Shown: positions 9,471 through 19,000 of the stretch, one piece after another
Layout of the letters: each line of letters begins with the position of its first letter
How positions within the stretch are numbered: the first letter of the stretch is position 1
DNA from: an uncultured Rivibacter sp.
Lineage (GTDB): Bacteria > Pseudomonadota > Gammaproteobacteria > Burkholderiales > Burkholderiaceae
Length of the DNA stretch: 27,984 nt
Direction: 5' to 3'
Assembly: GCA_946480925.1 (NCBI GenBank)
Contig: CAMLLU010000071.1
Coordinates: forward strand, 1-27,984
Translations under genes and position numbers: made by a program
The notes under the pieces: model-generated
Told to the model about the DNA's origin: nothing
The model's input: the letters and a program-made list of their open reading frames with translations, nothing else
Database searches by the model: none

Positions 9471-11639
9471 TCAGCGGGCTTCCAGCAACGCACGCAGGCT
9501 GTCGAGAACGCGGTCGATCTCGGCGCGCATCGCATCGATGCGCGCGTCCAGGTCGGTGCTGGTTCCCTGACGAATCATGAATTCGATTTCGGCACACATC
9601 TGGGACAACTTGATGGCGCCGATGCTGGCCGACGACGATTTCAGCGTGTGTGCCACATGGCGCACACCGGTGAGGTCGCCGTTCTGCTGCGATTCCACGA
9701 GCTGCGGGACGAGCCGGGCCACCGAGCCGTCGAAGGCCTTCAGCACGCGCTCCATGAGCTTGTTTTCGCCGGTGGGGTCGAGCTCGCGCAGCCTTTGCAG
9801 GGCCTGGGCATCGAGCACGCCGGTATCGCCGCCGCCGTTGCGCGGTGTGGCAGGTGCCGGCGGCAAGCCCCCTGCGGAGGTGGATTCACCGCTCTCGGCG
9901 GACTCGACGACGGAGGGCAGGCGCGTGGTCATCATGCCGAGCAATTGACTTTGTCGGAAGGGTTTGGAGAGGTAATCATCGAAGCCTAGCGCGAGGAAGC
10001 GCTCTTCGTCGCCACCGAGGGCATTGGCCGTCACGGCCACGACGGGCGTGTGCGGCGGGGTGATGAATGCAAAGCGGTTGCCCGGCCCCTTGCGGAACCA
10101 ACCGAGCGCCTCCACGCCGTCCATGCCGGGCATCTGGATATCCATCAAGACCAGATCGAATTTCTTCTCGCACAACGCCCGCAAACCCTCGAGCGCCGAA
10201 CCGGCCACCTGCACACGACACCCCAGGCGCCGCAGCATGTGGCCGATGACCTCCTGGTTGACCGGGTTGTCTTCGATCACGAGGATGTGCCGGTTGAGGC
10301 GCGGCGTCAAGGCGGCCCCCTCGGTGCGGGGGGCGGACACGCCAAGTATGGCCTGTCTCAGCTCGGCTTTGCGCAGGGGTTTGGCCACGAAGCGGTGGAA
10401 ACCCGCCTCCTGCGCACGCCGCGCGTCGTCCGGGGACGACACCGACGACAGCATGATGAGCTTCAGGTCCTCGTGCCGGCTGTCGTGCGTGACGGCGCGG
10501 GCAAACCCCAGGCCGTCGAGCCGCGGCATGTTCATGTCCACCAGCGCGAGGTCGAACTCCCGCTCACCGGGCCCATGCTGGCCGTGCAGGATCTCCAGCG
10601 CATGCAGGCCGTCGGACGCCAGCGTGACCCGCATGCCCCACGCGCTCAGCATGTTCTCGAGCACCGTACGATTGGTTTCGTTGTCTTCCACCACCAGCAC
10701 GCGCAGCGTAGGCATCTCGGTGGCCTCGAGCTCGCCCAGGCCGGTGCCCAGCGCCACGCTGCGCAGCGGGATCGAGAAGCCGAACGCCGAGCCGATGCCC
10801 GGTGTGCTGCGCACCTCGATGCTGCCGCCCATCAGCTCGACCAACTGCTTGGAGATCGCGAGCCCCAGCCCGGTGCCGCCATAGCGCCGCGCCATGCCGC
10901 CATTGGCCTGCGTGAAGGCGTTGAACAGGCGCGGCAGCACGTCCTCGGTGATGCCGATGCCGGTGTCGCGCACCTCGAAGCGCATCAGCGCCTGTGCACC
11001 CGGTGCCTGCTGCGTTGCATAGCGCACGTCCACCACCACCTCGCCGCGCTCGGTGAACTTGATGGCGTTGGCCACCAGGTTGGTGAGCACCTGCCGCAGG
11101 CGCAGCGGGTCGCCGTGCACCCAGGCGGGCAGGCCGGGCTGCTCGTGGAAGCTGAGCTCGATGCCCTTCTCGTGCGCGCGCGGCGCCAGCAGCTCCAGCG
11201 TGTCTTCCACCACGCTGCGCAACACGAAGTCGGTGGGCGCGAGCTCCAGCCGGCCGGCCTCGATCTTCGCGAAGTCGAGGATGTCGTTGATGATTTCCAG
11301 CAGGCTCTCGCCCGAGCGGTAGACGGCCTGTGCGAAGCGGCGCTGCTTGTCGTTGAGCGCGGTGCCCAGCAGTAGCTCGGTCATGCCGAGGATGCCGTTC
11401 ATCGGCGTGCGGATCTCATGGCTCATGTTGGCCATGAACTGGCTCTTCGCCTGGCTGGCGGCTTCGGCGGCGTCACGCGCACGCGCGAGCTGCAGCTCGT
11501 GCTCGCGTTCGGCGGTGATGTCCGACGTGAGGCCGTAGACGTGCACCTCGCCGCTGGGCAGCTGCTGGGCAGCTGCTGGGCGCGCGTGCGCTGGCGCAGC
11601 CACCGCACGCCGCCATCGGGGTGGTGGATGCGGAAGCAC
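9471..11639 (-). CDS. Transmitter half of the split kinase (HK-REC-REC-HPt)
   Basis: This frame carries the phosphorelay core. Numbering from the ATG at 11639, the order is: end of PAS3 ([11 protein letters not shown], 32-42), HisKA with H74 in [14 protein letters not shown], HATPase with the N box (NLVANAIKF), G1 box (DTGIGI) and G2 box (GGTGLGLAI), then REC1 with D368 ([10 protein letters not shown]), REC2 with D500 ([10 protein letters not shown]) and a C-terminal HPt with H664 in [12 protein letters not shown]. This is a BarA/TorS-like layout with a second receiver. All phospho-transfer residues are present. The first about 28 residues are out-of-frame sequence, and no SD is apparent before any internal start, so independent expression is doubtful. 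The HPt could pass phosphate to the REC domain of the next gene, whose start abuts this stop. Confidence 0.7.
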   Translation of the reverse strand: MLPHPPPRWRRAVAAPAHARPAAAQQLPSGEVHVYGLTSDITAEREHELQLARARDAAEAASQAKSQFMANMSHEIRTPMNGILGMTELLLGTALNDKQRRFAQAVYRSGESLLEIINDILDFAKIEAGRLELAPTDFVLRSVVEDTLELLAPRAHEKGIELSFHEQPGLPAWVHGDPLRLRQVLTNLVANAIKFTERGEVVVDVRYATQQAPGAQALMRFEVRDTGIGITEDVLPRLFNAFTQANGGMARRYGGTGLGLAISKQLVELMGGSIEVRSTPGIGSAFGFSIPLRSVALGTGLGELEATEMPTLRVLVVEDNETNRTVLENMLSAWGMRVTLASDGLHALEILHGQHGPGEREFDLALVDMNMPRLDGLGFARAVTHDSRHEDLKLIMLSSVSSPDDARRAQEAGFHRFVAKPLRKAELRQAILGVSAPRTEGAALTPRLNRHILVIEDNPVNQEVIGHMLRRLGCRVQVAGSALEGLRALCEKKFDLVLMDIQMPGMDGVEALGWFRKGPGNRFAFITPPHTPVVAVTANALGGDEERFLALGFDDYLSKPFRQSQLLGMMTTRLPSVVESAESGESTSAGGLPPAPATPRNGGGDTGVLDAQALQRLRELDPTGENKLMERVLKAFDGSVARLVPQLVESQQNGDLTGVRHVAHTLKSSSASIGAIKLSQMCAEIEFMIRQGTSTDLDARIDAMRAEIDRVLDSLRALLEAR

Positions 11640-13276
11640 AGGTCGGTGGACTGCAGGCGCTCTTCCAGCTCGCGGCGGTGCTCAAGCAAATAGCGGTCTT
11701 CGGGCACCACCAGCCCTGCCAGCACACCGGGGTCGGCACGCACTTCGTGCTCGTGCACGCCCCAGATGTCGTGCGCCCGGGGGCCGAGGTAATAGAAGCG
11801 ATCGCGCTCGGGCGTGGTGACGAACACGCAGTCGTCCATCGACTCCACCAGCTCACGGAAGCGCAGCTGCGACTCCATCAAATCGAACTGTGCCTTGCGA
11901 CGCTCGGTGATGTCGCGCACCAGCGAGATCAACAGGCGCGGCCGGCCGTCCGCGTGGCGCAGCGCGAAATGGCGCGCGTTGATGAGGCGGTCGCCATTCG
12001 GCGTGGCCCACACGAAGTCGTGCTCCACCGTCGTGCGGCCGTCCATCGCCTGCCGCATGGCCGGCTCGGTGGCCCGCAGCACCGAGCGGCCCAGCGCCGC
12101 TTCGATGGAGCGGCCCACCACCTCGTCGCGCCCCATGCCGAACTCCACCTCGGCGTAGCGGTTGATGCTGACGACCCGAAAGCCTTCAGGGTCGATCACG
12201 AAAAGGCTCACCGGCAGGTTCTCGGCCAGCGCCTCCAGGTGCTCGTGGCTCTGCTGGATCTGGTGCTCGCGCTGCCGGCGCAGCGTGATGTCGGTGAACA
12301 GGCACAGCAGCTGTGGCGCGCCATCGCCTTCGTCGACGACCATCTGTATGGCGTCGATCTCGCCCCAGTAGTGGCTGCGCGGCACGCCGGCCTCGCGCAA
12401 GGCCTCGTACTCGAGCCGGAACACTTCTCCGCGCCGCAGCATCTGCGTGAGCTGCTCGCATGCCGGCGCGGCCACTTCGTCGCGCTCGAACATGCGCACC
12501 AGCGGCTGGCCCAGCAGCGCCTCGGGCGCCCAGCCGGTCACTTCGGTGAAGGCCGGGTTCACCCATTCGACGAGGCCGCAGCCATCGACGATGGCCACGC
12601 CGCTGGCGATGCGCTGGGCCACCTGTGCCAGCCGGCTCAGCGGCTCGGCATGGGTTTCGAATTGCGTCTGCGCCGCCTCGCGTTCGGCCACCAGGCCGAG
12701 CTGCACGCGTGCCACGTCGAGCAGCGCCAGCAGTTCGTCGGGTTCATGGCGCGGGTCGTACAGCTCCAGCACGGCACGCGGCTGCCCGCCCAACGCCACC
12801 GGCAGCGACACCGCCCGCTCGGCCCAGTCGGGCCGCCAATCGCCGGCAGGCGCACCGGCAATGCGCAATTCGCCGAGCACAGGCTTCTGTGTGGCAATGG
12901 CCTCGCGGGCCGGGCAGTTGGAGCGTTGCGCGCTCCACAGCGCGGAGACGTCGATGTGGTCGGCCCACAGCGTTTCGGCCTGCGGCCAGTGGCGCACCAG
13001 CGCGGTTTCGCCGTTCCAGCCGTCCACCCACAGGCGTGTCACGGCACGGGCCTCGAGGTGGTGGGCCAGCACCGCACCCACACCGGTGAGCGCCTCGCCG
13101 AGCGAGGCCGCGCGATGCGTCACCTCGCTGAGCGACTGCGCGATGGCCATGCCAGCGGCACGGGACTTGCCAGAAATGGGGCCGGACGAAGGAACCCGCA
13201 CCTGCCGGCGCCGCCACAAGGCTGCACCTGCGAATGCACCGGCCAACAGCAAAAGCAGAGCGATGGAGATCAGCAT
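11423..13276 (-). CDS. Sensory half of the split kinase (TM-GAF-PAS3)
   Basis: This frame encodes 617 residues, of which the first 571 are genuine. A single transmembrane segment (about 2-21) is followed by basic WRRRQVR, then a GAF-like region (about 55-200; [20 protein letters not shown]) that ends in a helix entering the PAS repeats. PAS1 spans roughly 215-335 ([20 protein letters not shown]), PAS2 345-465 ([20 protein letters not shown]) and PAS3 470-571 ([19 protein letters not shown]). PAS1 and PAS2 end in DIT motifs; PAS3 is cut before its own. The last 46 residues are out of frame. If made alone, this would be a membrane sensor without a transmitter. The ATG has no strong SD; it lies 217 bp from the divergently transcribed kinase gene. 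Confidence 0.7.
   Translation of the reverse strand: MLISIALLLLLAGAFAGAALWRRRQVRVPSSGPISGKSRAAGMAIAQSLSEVTHRAASLGEALTGVGAVLAHHLEARAVTRLWVDGWNGETALVRHWPQAETLWADHIDVSALWSAQRSNCPAREAIATQKPVLGELRIAGAPAGDWRPDWAERAVSLPVALGGQPRAVLELYDPRHEPDELLALLDVARVQLGLVAEREAAQTQFETHAEPLSRLAQVAQRIASGVAIVDGCGLVEWVNPAFTEVTGWAPEALLGQPLVRMFERDEVAAPACEQLTQMLRRGEVFRLEYEALREAGVPRSHYWGEIDAIQMVVDEGDGAPQLLCLFTDITLRRQREHQIQQSHEHLEALAENLPVSLFVIDPEGFRVVSINRYAEVEFGMGRDEVVGRSIEAALGRSVLRATEPAMRQAMDGRTTVEHDFVWATPNGDRLINARHFALRHADGRPRLLISLVRDITERRKAQFDLMESQLRFRELVESMDDCVFVTTPERDRFYYLGPRAHDIWGVHEHEVRADPGVLAGLVVPEDRYLLEHRRELEERLQSTDLCFRIHHPDGGVRWLRQRTRAQQLPSSCPAARCTSTASRRTSPPNASTSCSSRVRVTPPKPPARRRASSWPT
11553..11581. repeat. 11-bp tandem duplication causing the frameshift
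   Basis: The 11-bp unit CTGGGCAGCTG occurs at 11554-11564 and 11565-11575, followed by a six-base partial copy (11576-11581). Eleven is not a multiple of three, and loss of one unit puts the two halves of the kinase back in frame. The unit is itself internally repetitive, which favours replication slippage. Confidence 0.93.
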
Positions 13277-13492
13277 GACCGTCTTGTGGGCGGTGTCGGC
13301 CGGCTACCACCACGGTGCACCGACTCAACGCTCGTTGCAATTGTTGTTCTATGTGAACCGCACCGGGTGGGTTCTCACAGAGTGATGTCGGCACCGCGCA
13401 TCGGAACTTGAGCTCTTGCGAGCCCACTCCTGTGACCCCTTGCACGAATCGCACCGCCGATCCGCGAAAGACCGCCTCCTACAATCGTTTAC
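13277..13492. other. Divergent intergenic region between two kinase genes
   Basis: These 216 bp separate the hybrid kinase (-) from the membrane kinase (+) and must carry promoters for both. The only convincing element is TACAAT at 13480-13485 for the plus-strand gene. The left half (13321-13380) is less GC-rich than its surroundings. A loose TGTGA-N18-TCACA pair (13352-13379) is present but has the wrong spacing for a known operator. Confidence 0.5.
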
Positions 13493-13493
13493 A
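13480..13493 (+). promoter_or_regulatory. Putative leaderless promoter of the membrane kinase
   Basis: TACAAT (13480-13485), five of six to the -10 consensus, lies seven bases before the ATG at 13493, so the transcript would begin at about the start codon. There is no Shine-Dalgarno sequence. No good -35 box is visible at the right distance. Confidence 0.42.
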
Positions 13494-15004
13494 TGTATCG
13501 CGCAGACGACCACTGGCCCACTCCTCTTCGCGGCCTGCTGTTCGCTTCGCTCACCGCGGCGGTGCTGGCACTCGCCAGCCTGACCTGGGTCTGGTTGTCG
13601 TTGCCCTCCGCGCCCGGCGGTTCTGCGGCCACGGCCGCCGCCACATCGACCTATTGGCTGGACATCGGATTGCTCGCCGCGCTTGCGGCGGCGGCGGGTT
13701 TCGGTAGCTGGTGGGCGATGTCGCGCCGGCAGATGCAAACGCGGCCGCAGGAGCCGGCATTGCAGCCGCAGCAGCTGCTCGGGTTGCTGGACGTATGGTT
13801 CTGGCAGACCGACCGGCAGCACCGCGTGGTGCGCTGGCGCCCACCGGCCGCGGCGGCCGGCACGGCGTGGCTGCAGGCACCGATCGGCCAGCCGCTGCAC
13901 GAGGTGTTGCGCCCGCAGGCCACCGATGCCGGCGCCTCGCTGCAGCAACGCCTGAATGGCGAGGCCACGTTGATCGACTGGCCGCTTTCGATCACAGGCC
14001 CCGGCGGCGAGCACGAACAGTGGCTGCTGCGCTGCCAACCCCGACTCGATGCGCACGGCCGCTTCGACGGCCATGACGGCACGCTGCGCCGCATCGATGC
14101 CGCACCTGCTGAAACAGCGAGCAACTTCGCAACCCAGCTCGATGCCGTACCACAAGCCACCCTCTGGGCCGAAGCTGGTGCCGACACGCCGCACGTGTTC
14201 AAGCTGCGCCGCGTGAACGCCGCTGCCGCCGAACTGCTGGGCGCCAGCCCCGAAGAGCTCACGGGCCAGCCGCTCGCGCGCAAGCTGCTGGCCTCTTCGG
14301 CCGCAGACGCCGCCGAGCAGGAGTCGTTCAGCTACACCGTGTCGCACGACCTGCGCGCGCCGATCCGCGTGGTCGAGGGTTTCACGAAGATCCTCAAGGA
14401 AGACTACGGCCGCGTGCTCGACCGCATCGGCAACGACCACCTCGACCGCGTGCTGGGCGCCGCCGCACGCATGAACGGCATGATCGATGCGCTGCTGGCG
14501 CTGTCGCAGCTGTCGGCCAAGCCGGTGTCGTACCAGCCAGTGAACCTGTCGCAGCTGGCCGGCTACGTGGTCGAGGACCTGCGCCGCCAGCAGCCGGAGC
14601 GCCGCGTCGAGGTTCGCATGGCGCCCGACGTGCAGGCGCACGGCGATCCCATCCTGCTGCGCGTGGCGCTCGAGAACCTGCTCGGCAATGCGTGGAAGTA
14701 CACGGGCAAGTGCAGCGGCACGGCCCGCATCGAGTTCGGCGTGGAAGAACGCATGGTGCCCACCAGCCTCGGCGCCACGAGGGCACGCCGCGTGTACTTC
14801 GTGCGCGACAACGGCGCCGGCTTCGACATGCGCTTCGCCGAGCGGCTGTTCGGCGTGTTCCAGCGGCTGCACAGCGCCAACGACTTCCAGGGCACCGGCG
14901 TGGGGCTGGCCACGGTGCGGCGCATCGTGCAGCGCCACGGTGGCGAGATCTGGGCCGAAGCCGAGGTGGAGCGCGGCGCGACGTTCTTCTTCACGCTGGG
15001 CTGA
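13493..15004 (+). CDS. Membrane sensor histidine kinase, orphan
   Basis: A 503-residue sensor kinase with two transmembrane segments (about 14-38 and 55-75), giving a short periplasmic loop that offers little room for a ligand domain. A divergent PAS-like region (95-205) and a shortened PAS-like stretch (220-262) precede HisKA with H285 in SYTVSHDLRAPIRVVEGF, the sequence type seen in phytochrome-like and CheBR-linked kinases. The ATPase domain has the N box (ENLLGNAWKYTG, N395 and N399), G1 (DNGAGFD, 439-445), a phenylalanine box (LFGVFQRLH) and G2 (GTGVGLATVRRI, 468-479). All catalytic boxes are intact. There is no receiver domain and no adjacent response-regulator gene on its strand. The nearest possible partners are the divergent phosphorelay operon and the REC-ANTAR gene downstream. 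The ATG directly behind TACAAT, without an SD, suggests leaderless translation. Confidence 0.9.
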   Translation: MYRADDHWPTPLRGLLFASLTAAVLALASLTWVWLSLPSAPGGSAATAAATSTYWLDIGLLAALAAAAGFGSWWAMSRRQMQTRPQEPALQPQQLLGLLDVWFWQTDRQHRVVRWRPPAAAAGTAWLQAPIGQPLHEVLRPQATDAGASLQQRLNGEATLIDWPLSITGPGGEHEQWLLRCQPRLDAHGRFDGHDGTLRRIDAAPAETASNFATQLDAVPQATLWAEAGADTPHVFKLRRVNAAAAELLGASPEELTGQPLARKLLASSAADAAEQESFSYTVSHDLRAPIRVVEGFTKILKEDYGRVLDRIGNDHLDRVLGAAARMNGMIDALLALSQLSAKPVSYQPVNLSQLAGYVVEDLRRQQPERRVEVRMAPDVQAHGDPILLRVALENLLGNAWKYTGKCSGTARIEFGVEERMVPTSLGATRARRVYFVRDNGAGFDMRFAERLFGVFQRLHSANDFQGTGVGLATVRRIVQRHGGEIWAEAEVERGATFFFTLG

Positions 15005-15022
15005 AGCGGCCCCACGTCACCA

Positions 15023-15235
15023 TCACTTCGAATCTTCCGACTGCCAGCGCCTGCGGCTGCCGCCGTGTCGGCGATCGGCCTGCACGTCGAGCGCATGGGC
15101 GCGGTTCACGTCGGCTGCGTGTTCGGTGAGGCGCCGCCCCGCCTCGCTGAGCGCCACCACGGCACGCCGCGCATCGCCCGGCTGCGGCACGCGGTGCACG
15201 AGCTGCTTGCCCACCAGCGAGACGATGCTCGATGC
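15023..15235 (-). pseudogene. C-terminal remnant of a MarR-family regulator
   Basis: Read on the minus strand, about 70 codons resemble the recognition helix, wing and C-terminal helix of MarR proteins: ASSIVSLVGKQLVHRV, then PQPGDARRAVVALSEAGRRL, ending at TGA (15023-15025). The N-terminal dimerisation helix and the first helices of the winged helix are missing. The segment between SIVSLV and LVHR is about four residues shorter than the usual SLVDRLExxGLV. There is no start codon at a sensible place. The fragment ends near 15232, where a different gene remnant begins on the other strand. I regard it as a decayed gene that does not make a functional regulator. Confidence 0.6.
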
Positions 15236-15297
15236 TGAAGGAAGACTTCGAGCGCTGGAGCCCGCCGATCAAGGCCTCGGGCTTCAAGGGCGATTGA
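15232..15297 (+). pseudogene. C-terminal remnant of a Bug/TctC solute-binding protein
   Basis: Twenty-one codons ending at TGA 15295-15297 read LKEDFERWSPPIKASGFKGD after a chance ATG. The pattern D-x-x-x-W-x-P-x-[IV]-K-A-S-G-F at the extreme C-terminus is characteristic of Bug-family periplasmic binding proteins of tripartite tricarboxylate transporters, which are hugely expanded in Burkholderiales. Nothing upstream on this strand belongs to such a gene: the sequence turns into a MarR remnant in antisense at 15232. Only the tail survived a deletion. The assignment rests on a short motif. Confidence 0.55.
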
Positions 15298-15324
15298 TGC
15301 AGGTGCGGCGGGCCGCGCGCGGAT

Positions 15325-15957
15325 TCAGAGGTTCGCGCCGCCCACCAGCGCGAGCCGCTCCATCGCGGCCAGCAGCCGCTCGCAGCTGTCTTCGAGCGTT
15401 CGCCCTTCGGAGGCTGCGAGCTTGCGCAGCTTTTCGAGGGCCTGTGTGCGCGGCAGCGAGTAGCGGTGCATCACCACGCCCACCGCGATGGACACCACGT
15501 GGCCCAGCGGGTCGTTGCCGGCTTCGCCGCCGGCCGCGCGCTCACCGCCATGGAACGGCAGTGCTTCCTGGTGCGGGTGGCCCATGCCGGCGAAGGCGGC
15601 CTCCACTGCGGGCACGATCTGGCGGATGTCCAGCGGCTTCACGAGGTAGGCCACGGCGCCGAGTTCCTTCACCTGCGCCACGGTCGCGTCGTCCGAGAAC
15701 GCCGACAGGAACATGAAGGGCATCTGGCAGTAGTCGCGCAGGTAGGCCGCCACGTCGAAGCCGCTCTTGCCTTCCATCCGGATGTCCAGCAGCGCGAGCT
15801 GGGGCTTGTGTTCGCGCGCGAGCAGGATGGCATCGTCGCCGTTGTCGGCATCGATCACTTCGTAGCCGGCCTGCGCGAGGCCATGCGTCAGTGTGGCGAG
15901 CACCAGCCGGTCGTCATCGACGACGAGGATCTTGCCTTTGGACGCTGCGGTGGACAT
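15325..15957 (-). CDS. REC-ANTAR response regulator (antiterminator)
   Basis: A 210-residue regulator. The receiver (about 8-122) has the VVDDD acidic cluster, phospho-acceptor D58 (LLDIRMEGKSG), S85 and K107 (LVKPL). After a Gly/His-rich linker comes an ANTAR domain (about 150-203: VVSIAVGVVMHRYSLPRTQALEKLRKLAASEGRTLEDSCERLL). ANTAR domains of NasT, AmiR and EutV bind twin hexaloop hairpins in nascent RNA and prevent termination. The product is therefore expected to act on transcript leaders rather than DNA, with phosphorylation promoting dimerisation. It lies 51 bp downstream of a HisKA_2 kinase on the same strand, the pairing known from EutW/EutV. The start at 15957 has no SD; CACAAT (15965-15970, minus strand) seven bases upstream could be a weak -10. 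Its RNA targets are not evident in this window. Confidence 0.92.
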   Translation of the reverse strand: MSTAASKGKILVVDDDRLVLATLTHGLAQAGYEVIDADNGDDAILLAREHKPQLALLDIRMEGKSGFDVAAYLRDYCQMPFMFLSAFSDDATVAQVKELGAVAYLVKPLDIRQIVPAVEAAFAGMGHPHQEALPFHGGERAAGGEAGNDPLGHVVSIAVGVVMHRYSLPRTQALEKLRKLAASEGRTLEDSCERLLAAMERLALVGGANL

Positions 15958-16008
15958 GGCCGGGATTGTGAGGCGAGCGATGGTTGCAGACCAAGCGGGA
16001 ACAACCCG

Positions 16009-19000
16009 TCATGGCGCCGGCGTGACCTTCTTCACGCCGGGCGGCACCAGGCTCACGCTGGCCACCACCTGCTCACCGCGCGGGCCCAGCGCGAGCGTGG
16101 CGCTGCGCCGCGGCAGCAGCGCGCGTATGAGGCCCAGGCCCGACACGCCACCGGGAAAGCGGTCGAGGCTGAAGCCTTCAGGCAGCCGGCCGAAGTTGCT
16201 CACTTCGAGGCGCACGCCGCCGTCGCCGGCCGTGAAGGTGCAACCGATGTCGCCCGCCGGCTCGCTGTGCTTGATGGCATTGGTGAGCAGCTCGTTGAGC
16301 GTGAGCGCGATGGGAATGGACTCCGCCTCCGGCAGGCCCCATGCATCGGCCGGCTCGCCGACCACCGACAACACGATGTGGCGCCCGAAGGTGCGCTGCA
16401 CCGAAGTGGCGATGGCCTCCACCACGCTCTTCAACCGCAGCGGGCCGCTCACACCCACCTGCAGGCCGTAGACCTGCGCGATCGCCTGCACCTGCCCAAC
16501 CACTTCGGCGATCACCGGGGCCACCTCGGGCTTCTTCGCGGCGATCTGCTGCAAGAGGCCCGCCACGCCCTGCAGGTTGTTCTTGATGCGGTGGTGCACT
16601 TCCTTGACCAGCATCTCGCGCTGCGCGATGGCGGCCTCGAGCCGCGCCTGCTGGGCGGCGCGCTGCTCGGTCACGTCGGCCGCCACCAGCAGCAGTTGGT
16701 CGGGCGGCTCGCCGGGCCGGGCCAGCGGCAGATAACGCGCGTCCCAGTGCTGGGTGCGGCCTTCGCGCTCGATGCGGTATTCGCGATGCGTGACCTCGCT
16801 GGAGTGCAGCGCCTCCTCCATGTGGGCACGCATCTGCTGCCCGGCATCTGCGCCGTACAGGTCCTCGGGCGCCTTGCCCACCACGTCGTGCTGTTCGAAG
16901 CCGGTAATGGCGGCGGCGATCTTGTTGATCTGCAGCACGCGCAGCGTCTTCGCGTCGCGCAGCGTGATGGCCAGCGGCGCCATCTCGATGAGGCGCTGCA
17001 GCGAAGCCTGCGCCTCGGCGATGCGTGCCTCGGCCTGGCGCCGCCGCGAGATGTCGAGCAGCGCGTAGGTGAGCTGGCGTGCGCCGGTGTCGGAGCGCGT
17101 GGACACCGCATTGCCCACCACCCAGAACTCGCGGCCGTCGCGGCCGCGCATGCGGCATTCGAAGTTGTGGGCCTGCCCTTCGGGCAGTTCGTCGAGCAGC
17201 TGGGTCTGCTGGAAGGGGTGGTCTTCCTCGGGCGTGGCCACGGTGGCGATGGGCTCGCCCATGAAGTCGGCCAGGTCACCGCCGAACATGCGGCGCGCCG
17301 AGCGGTTCATCCACTCGATGCCCGAAGCGCCCACGGTCACGATGCCGACGAACACCGAATCGAGGATGGCGCGCGTGCGCTGTGCCTGCAGCGCCACGGC
17401 CTCCGCCAGCTCCTCGAGCTCCGTCTGCTGCGTTTTCAACCGCGTCACGTCCGACAGCACCGCAATGGCCTCGGCCACGCCGCCCACCGGCGCCATGCGC
17501 CGCACCGAGAGCGCGTACCACTGCGCCGGGCGGTTCTTGAGCGTGACCTCGATCTCGGTTTCGTAGATGCCCGACTCCGCCAGCGCGGCCTCGCTTTCCT
17601 CGACCACGCGCTGCCCGGCCGCGTGCTGGCCGAAGAGTTCACCGATGCTGCTGCCGGCCACGGCGCCGGCCGAAAAGCCCAGCATGCGTTCGAAGCGGCG
17701 GTTGCAACGCACGAGCGTGTTGCCGCGCAGGTAGGCGATGCCCGCCGGCGAGCTTTCGAGAATGGTGGAGAGCTCGCGCAGCAGCTGTTCGCTGCGCGCC
17801 TGGGCCTGCTGCTGCTCGGTCACGTCGAGCGTGACCACGGAAGTGGTGCGCTGGCCCGAAGCAAGCTGCCCCGGCTCCACGCGCGTGAGCAACCAGCGCG
17901 TGCCGTGTACGGGGTGGCGGATCGCATAGCGGGCCTCGGCACGCTCGCCGTGCTTGACGGCCTGCTGCACGCGCTCGAATTCCGCCAGCGACTCGGGCAG
18001 CACCACGTCGCGGCCGATGGCCTGCAGGTTGGGGGCAGCGCCCTCGCCCGCGGCCAGCGCCTGGGCAGGCGCGCCAGGTCCCGCAAGGGCACGACGCTCG
18101 CCCGCGGAGGCTTCCTGGAAAGTCGCCAGCCCGACGCCCGCGGTATCGACCAGCGTGCCCAGCTGCAGCTTGGCGAGGTCGCGTTCCTCTTCGGCGCTCA
18201 GGTCTTCGACCACGCACATGTAGCGCCGCCGGCTGCCGCGCTGTTCGTAGCAGCGCAGCAGGCCGCGCAGGCGGCGCAGGCCGCCGTCGGGGTCGGGCAC
18301 CCAGCCTTGCGATTCGACCGGCGCGCCGCCCGGCAGCAGCTGCGCCAGCACGCCGCCCGGCTCGCCGTCGCCACCCAGCCAGCCCAGCAGCTGCTGCACG
18401 GCGGGCGAAGCTTCCGACAGCAGCACCGGCACGTCACCCACCAGCGCCTCGAAGGCGGTGTTGGTGCGGACCACGAGGCCCGAGTCGTCGAACATCACCA
18501 TGCCGGTGGGGCTCAGCTCGAACCAGTGCTCGAGCTCGTGCACCGAGCGGTCGGCCTGCTCGCGTGCCACGTATTCCGGCGTGCAGTCCTGCAGCACGGC
18601 GAGGTAGAAGCGGCGCCCCTGCGCATCGACCAGCACGCGGCGCGCCGCGCGGTACCAGCGCTCGCGGCCGCCCGCATCGACGATGCGACGCTCCACCATC
18701 TGCGGCAGCTCGCCGATGCCGCCGGCCTTCAGGAAGCGCTGGCGATCGGCCAGCACGGCGGCGCGGTCTTCCTCGGGCTGCAGCAGGCAGGGGTCGAGCC
18801 CGATCAGGCGTTCGCGGGGAAAGCCGGTGAACTCCACGTACGCGTCGTTCACCTCGACGAAGCGGAAGTTCTCGTCCTGCAGTGCGAGCGGAAAGGCCGA
18901 GCTCCAGAACATGCGGTAGACCTGCTCCCACTCGGCGGTCATCTGCACCGCGTCGGGCAAGGTGGCGGTGCCGGGCGATGCCGTGGCGCGGTGCAGCGGC

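Larger units (their letters stand above)
9471..13276 (-). pseudogene. Hybrid histidine kinase split by an 11-bp frameshift
   Basis: Two overlapping minus-strand frames together make one kinase. The N-terminal frame is conserved to RAQQLPS (residue 571), then turns into low-complexity Ser/Arg nonsense. The C-terminal frame takes up the same protein at [18 protein letters not shown]. The break falls on an 11-bp tandem duplication at 11553-11581. Removing one unit joins the frames exactly: 3795 bp, 1264 residues, ordered TM-GAF-like-PAS-PAS-PAS-HisKA-HATPase-REC-REC-HPt. Either the gene is inactivated in this isolate, or it switches by slipped-strand mispairing, or a low level of frameshifting makes full-length kinase. 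The open state of every domain on both sides suggests a recent event. Confidence 0.88.

Noticed and set aside
8388..9989. 533-codon plus-strand frame opposite the signalling operon
   Set aside because: Antisense shadow; no start context, no domain, composition typical of reversed GC-rich genes.
11423..11639. Two genuinely separate kinases overlapping by 217 bp
   Set aside because: The PAS3 domain continues from one frame into the other at the tandem repeat, so the overlap is out-of-frame tail, not two designed genes.
13352..13379. TGTGA-N18-TCACA as a CRP/FNR-type operator
   Set aside because: Real CRP sites have a 6-bp spacer; 18 bp does not fit a known dimer, and the pairing inside is poor.
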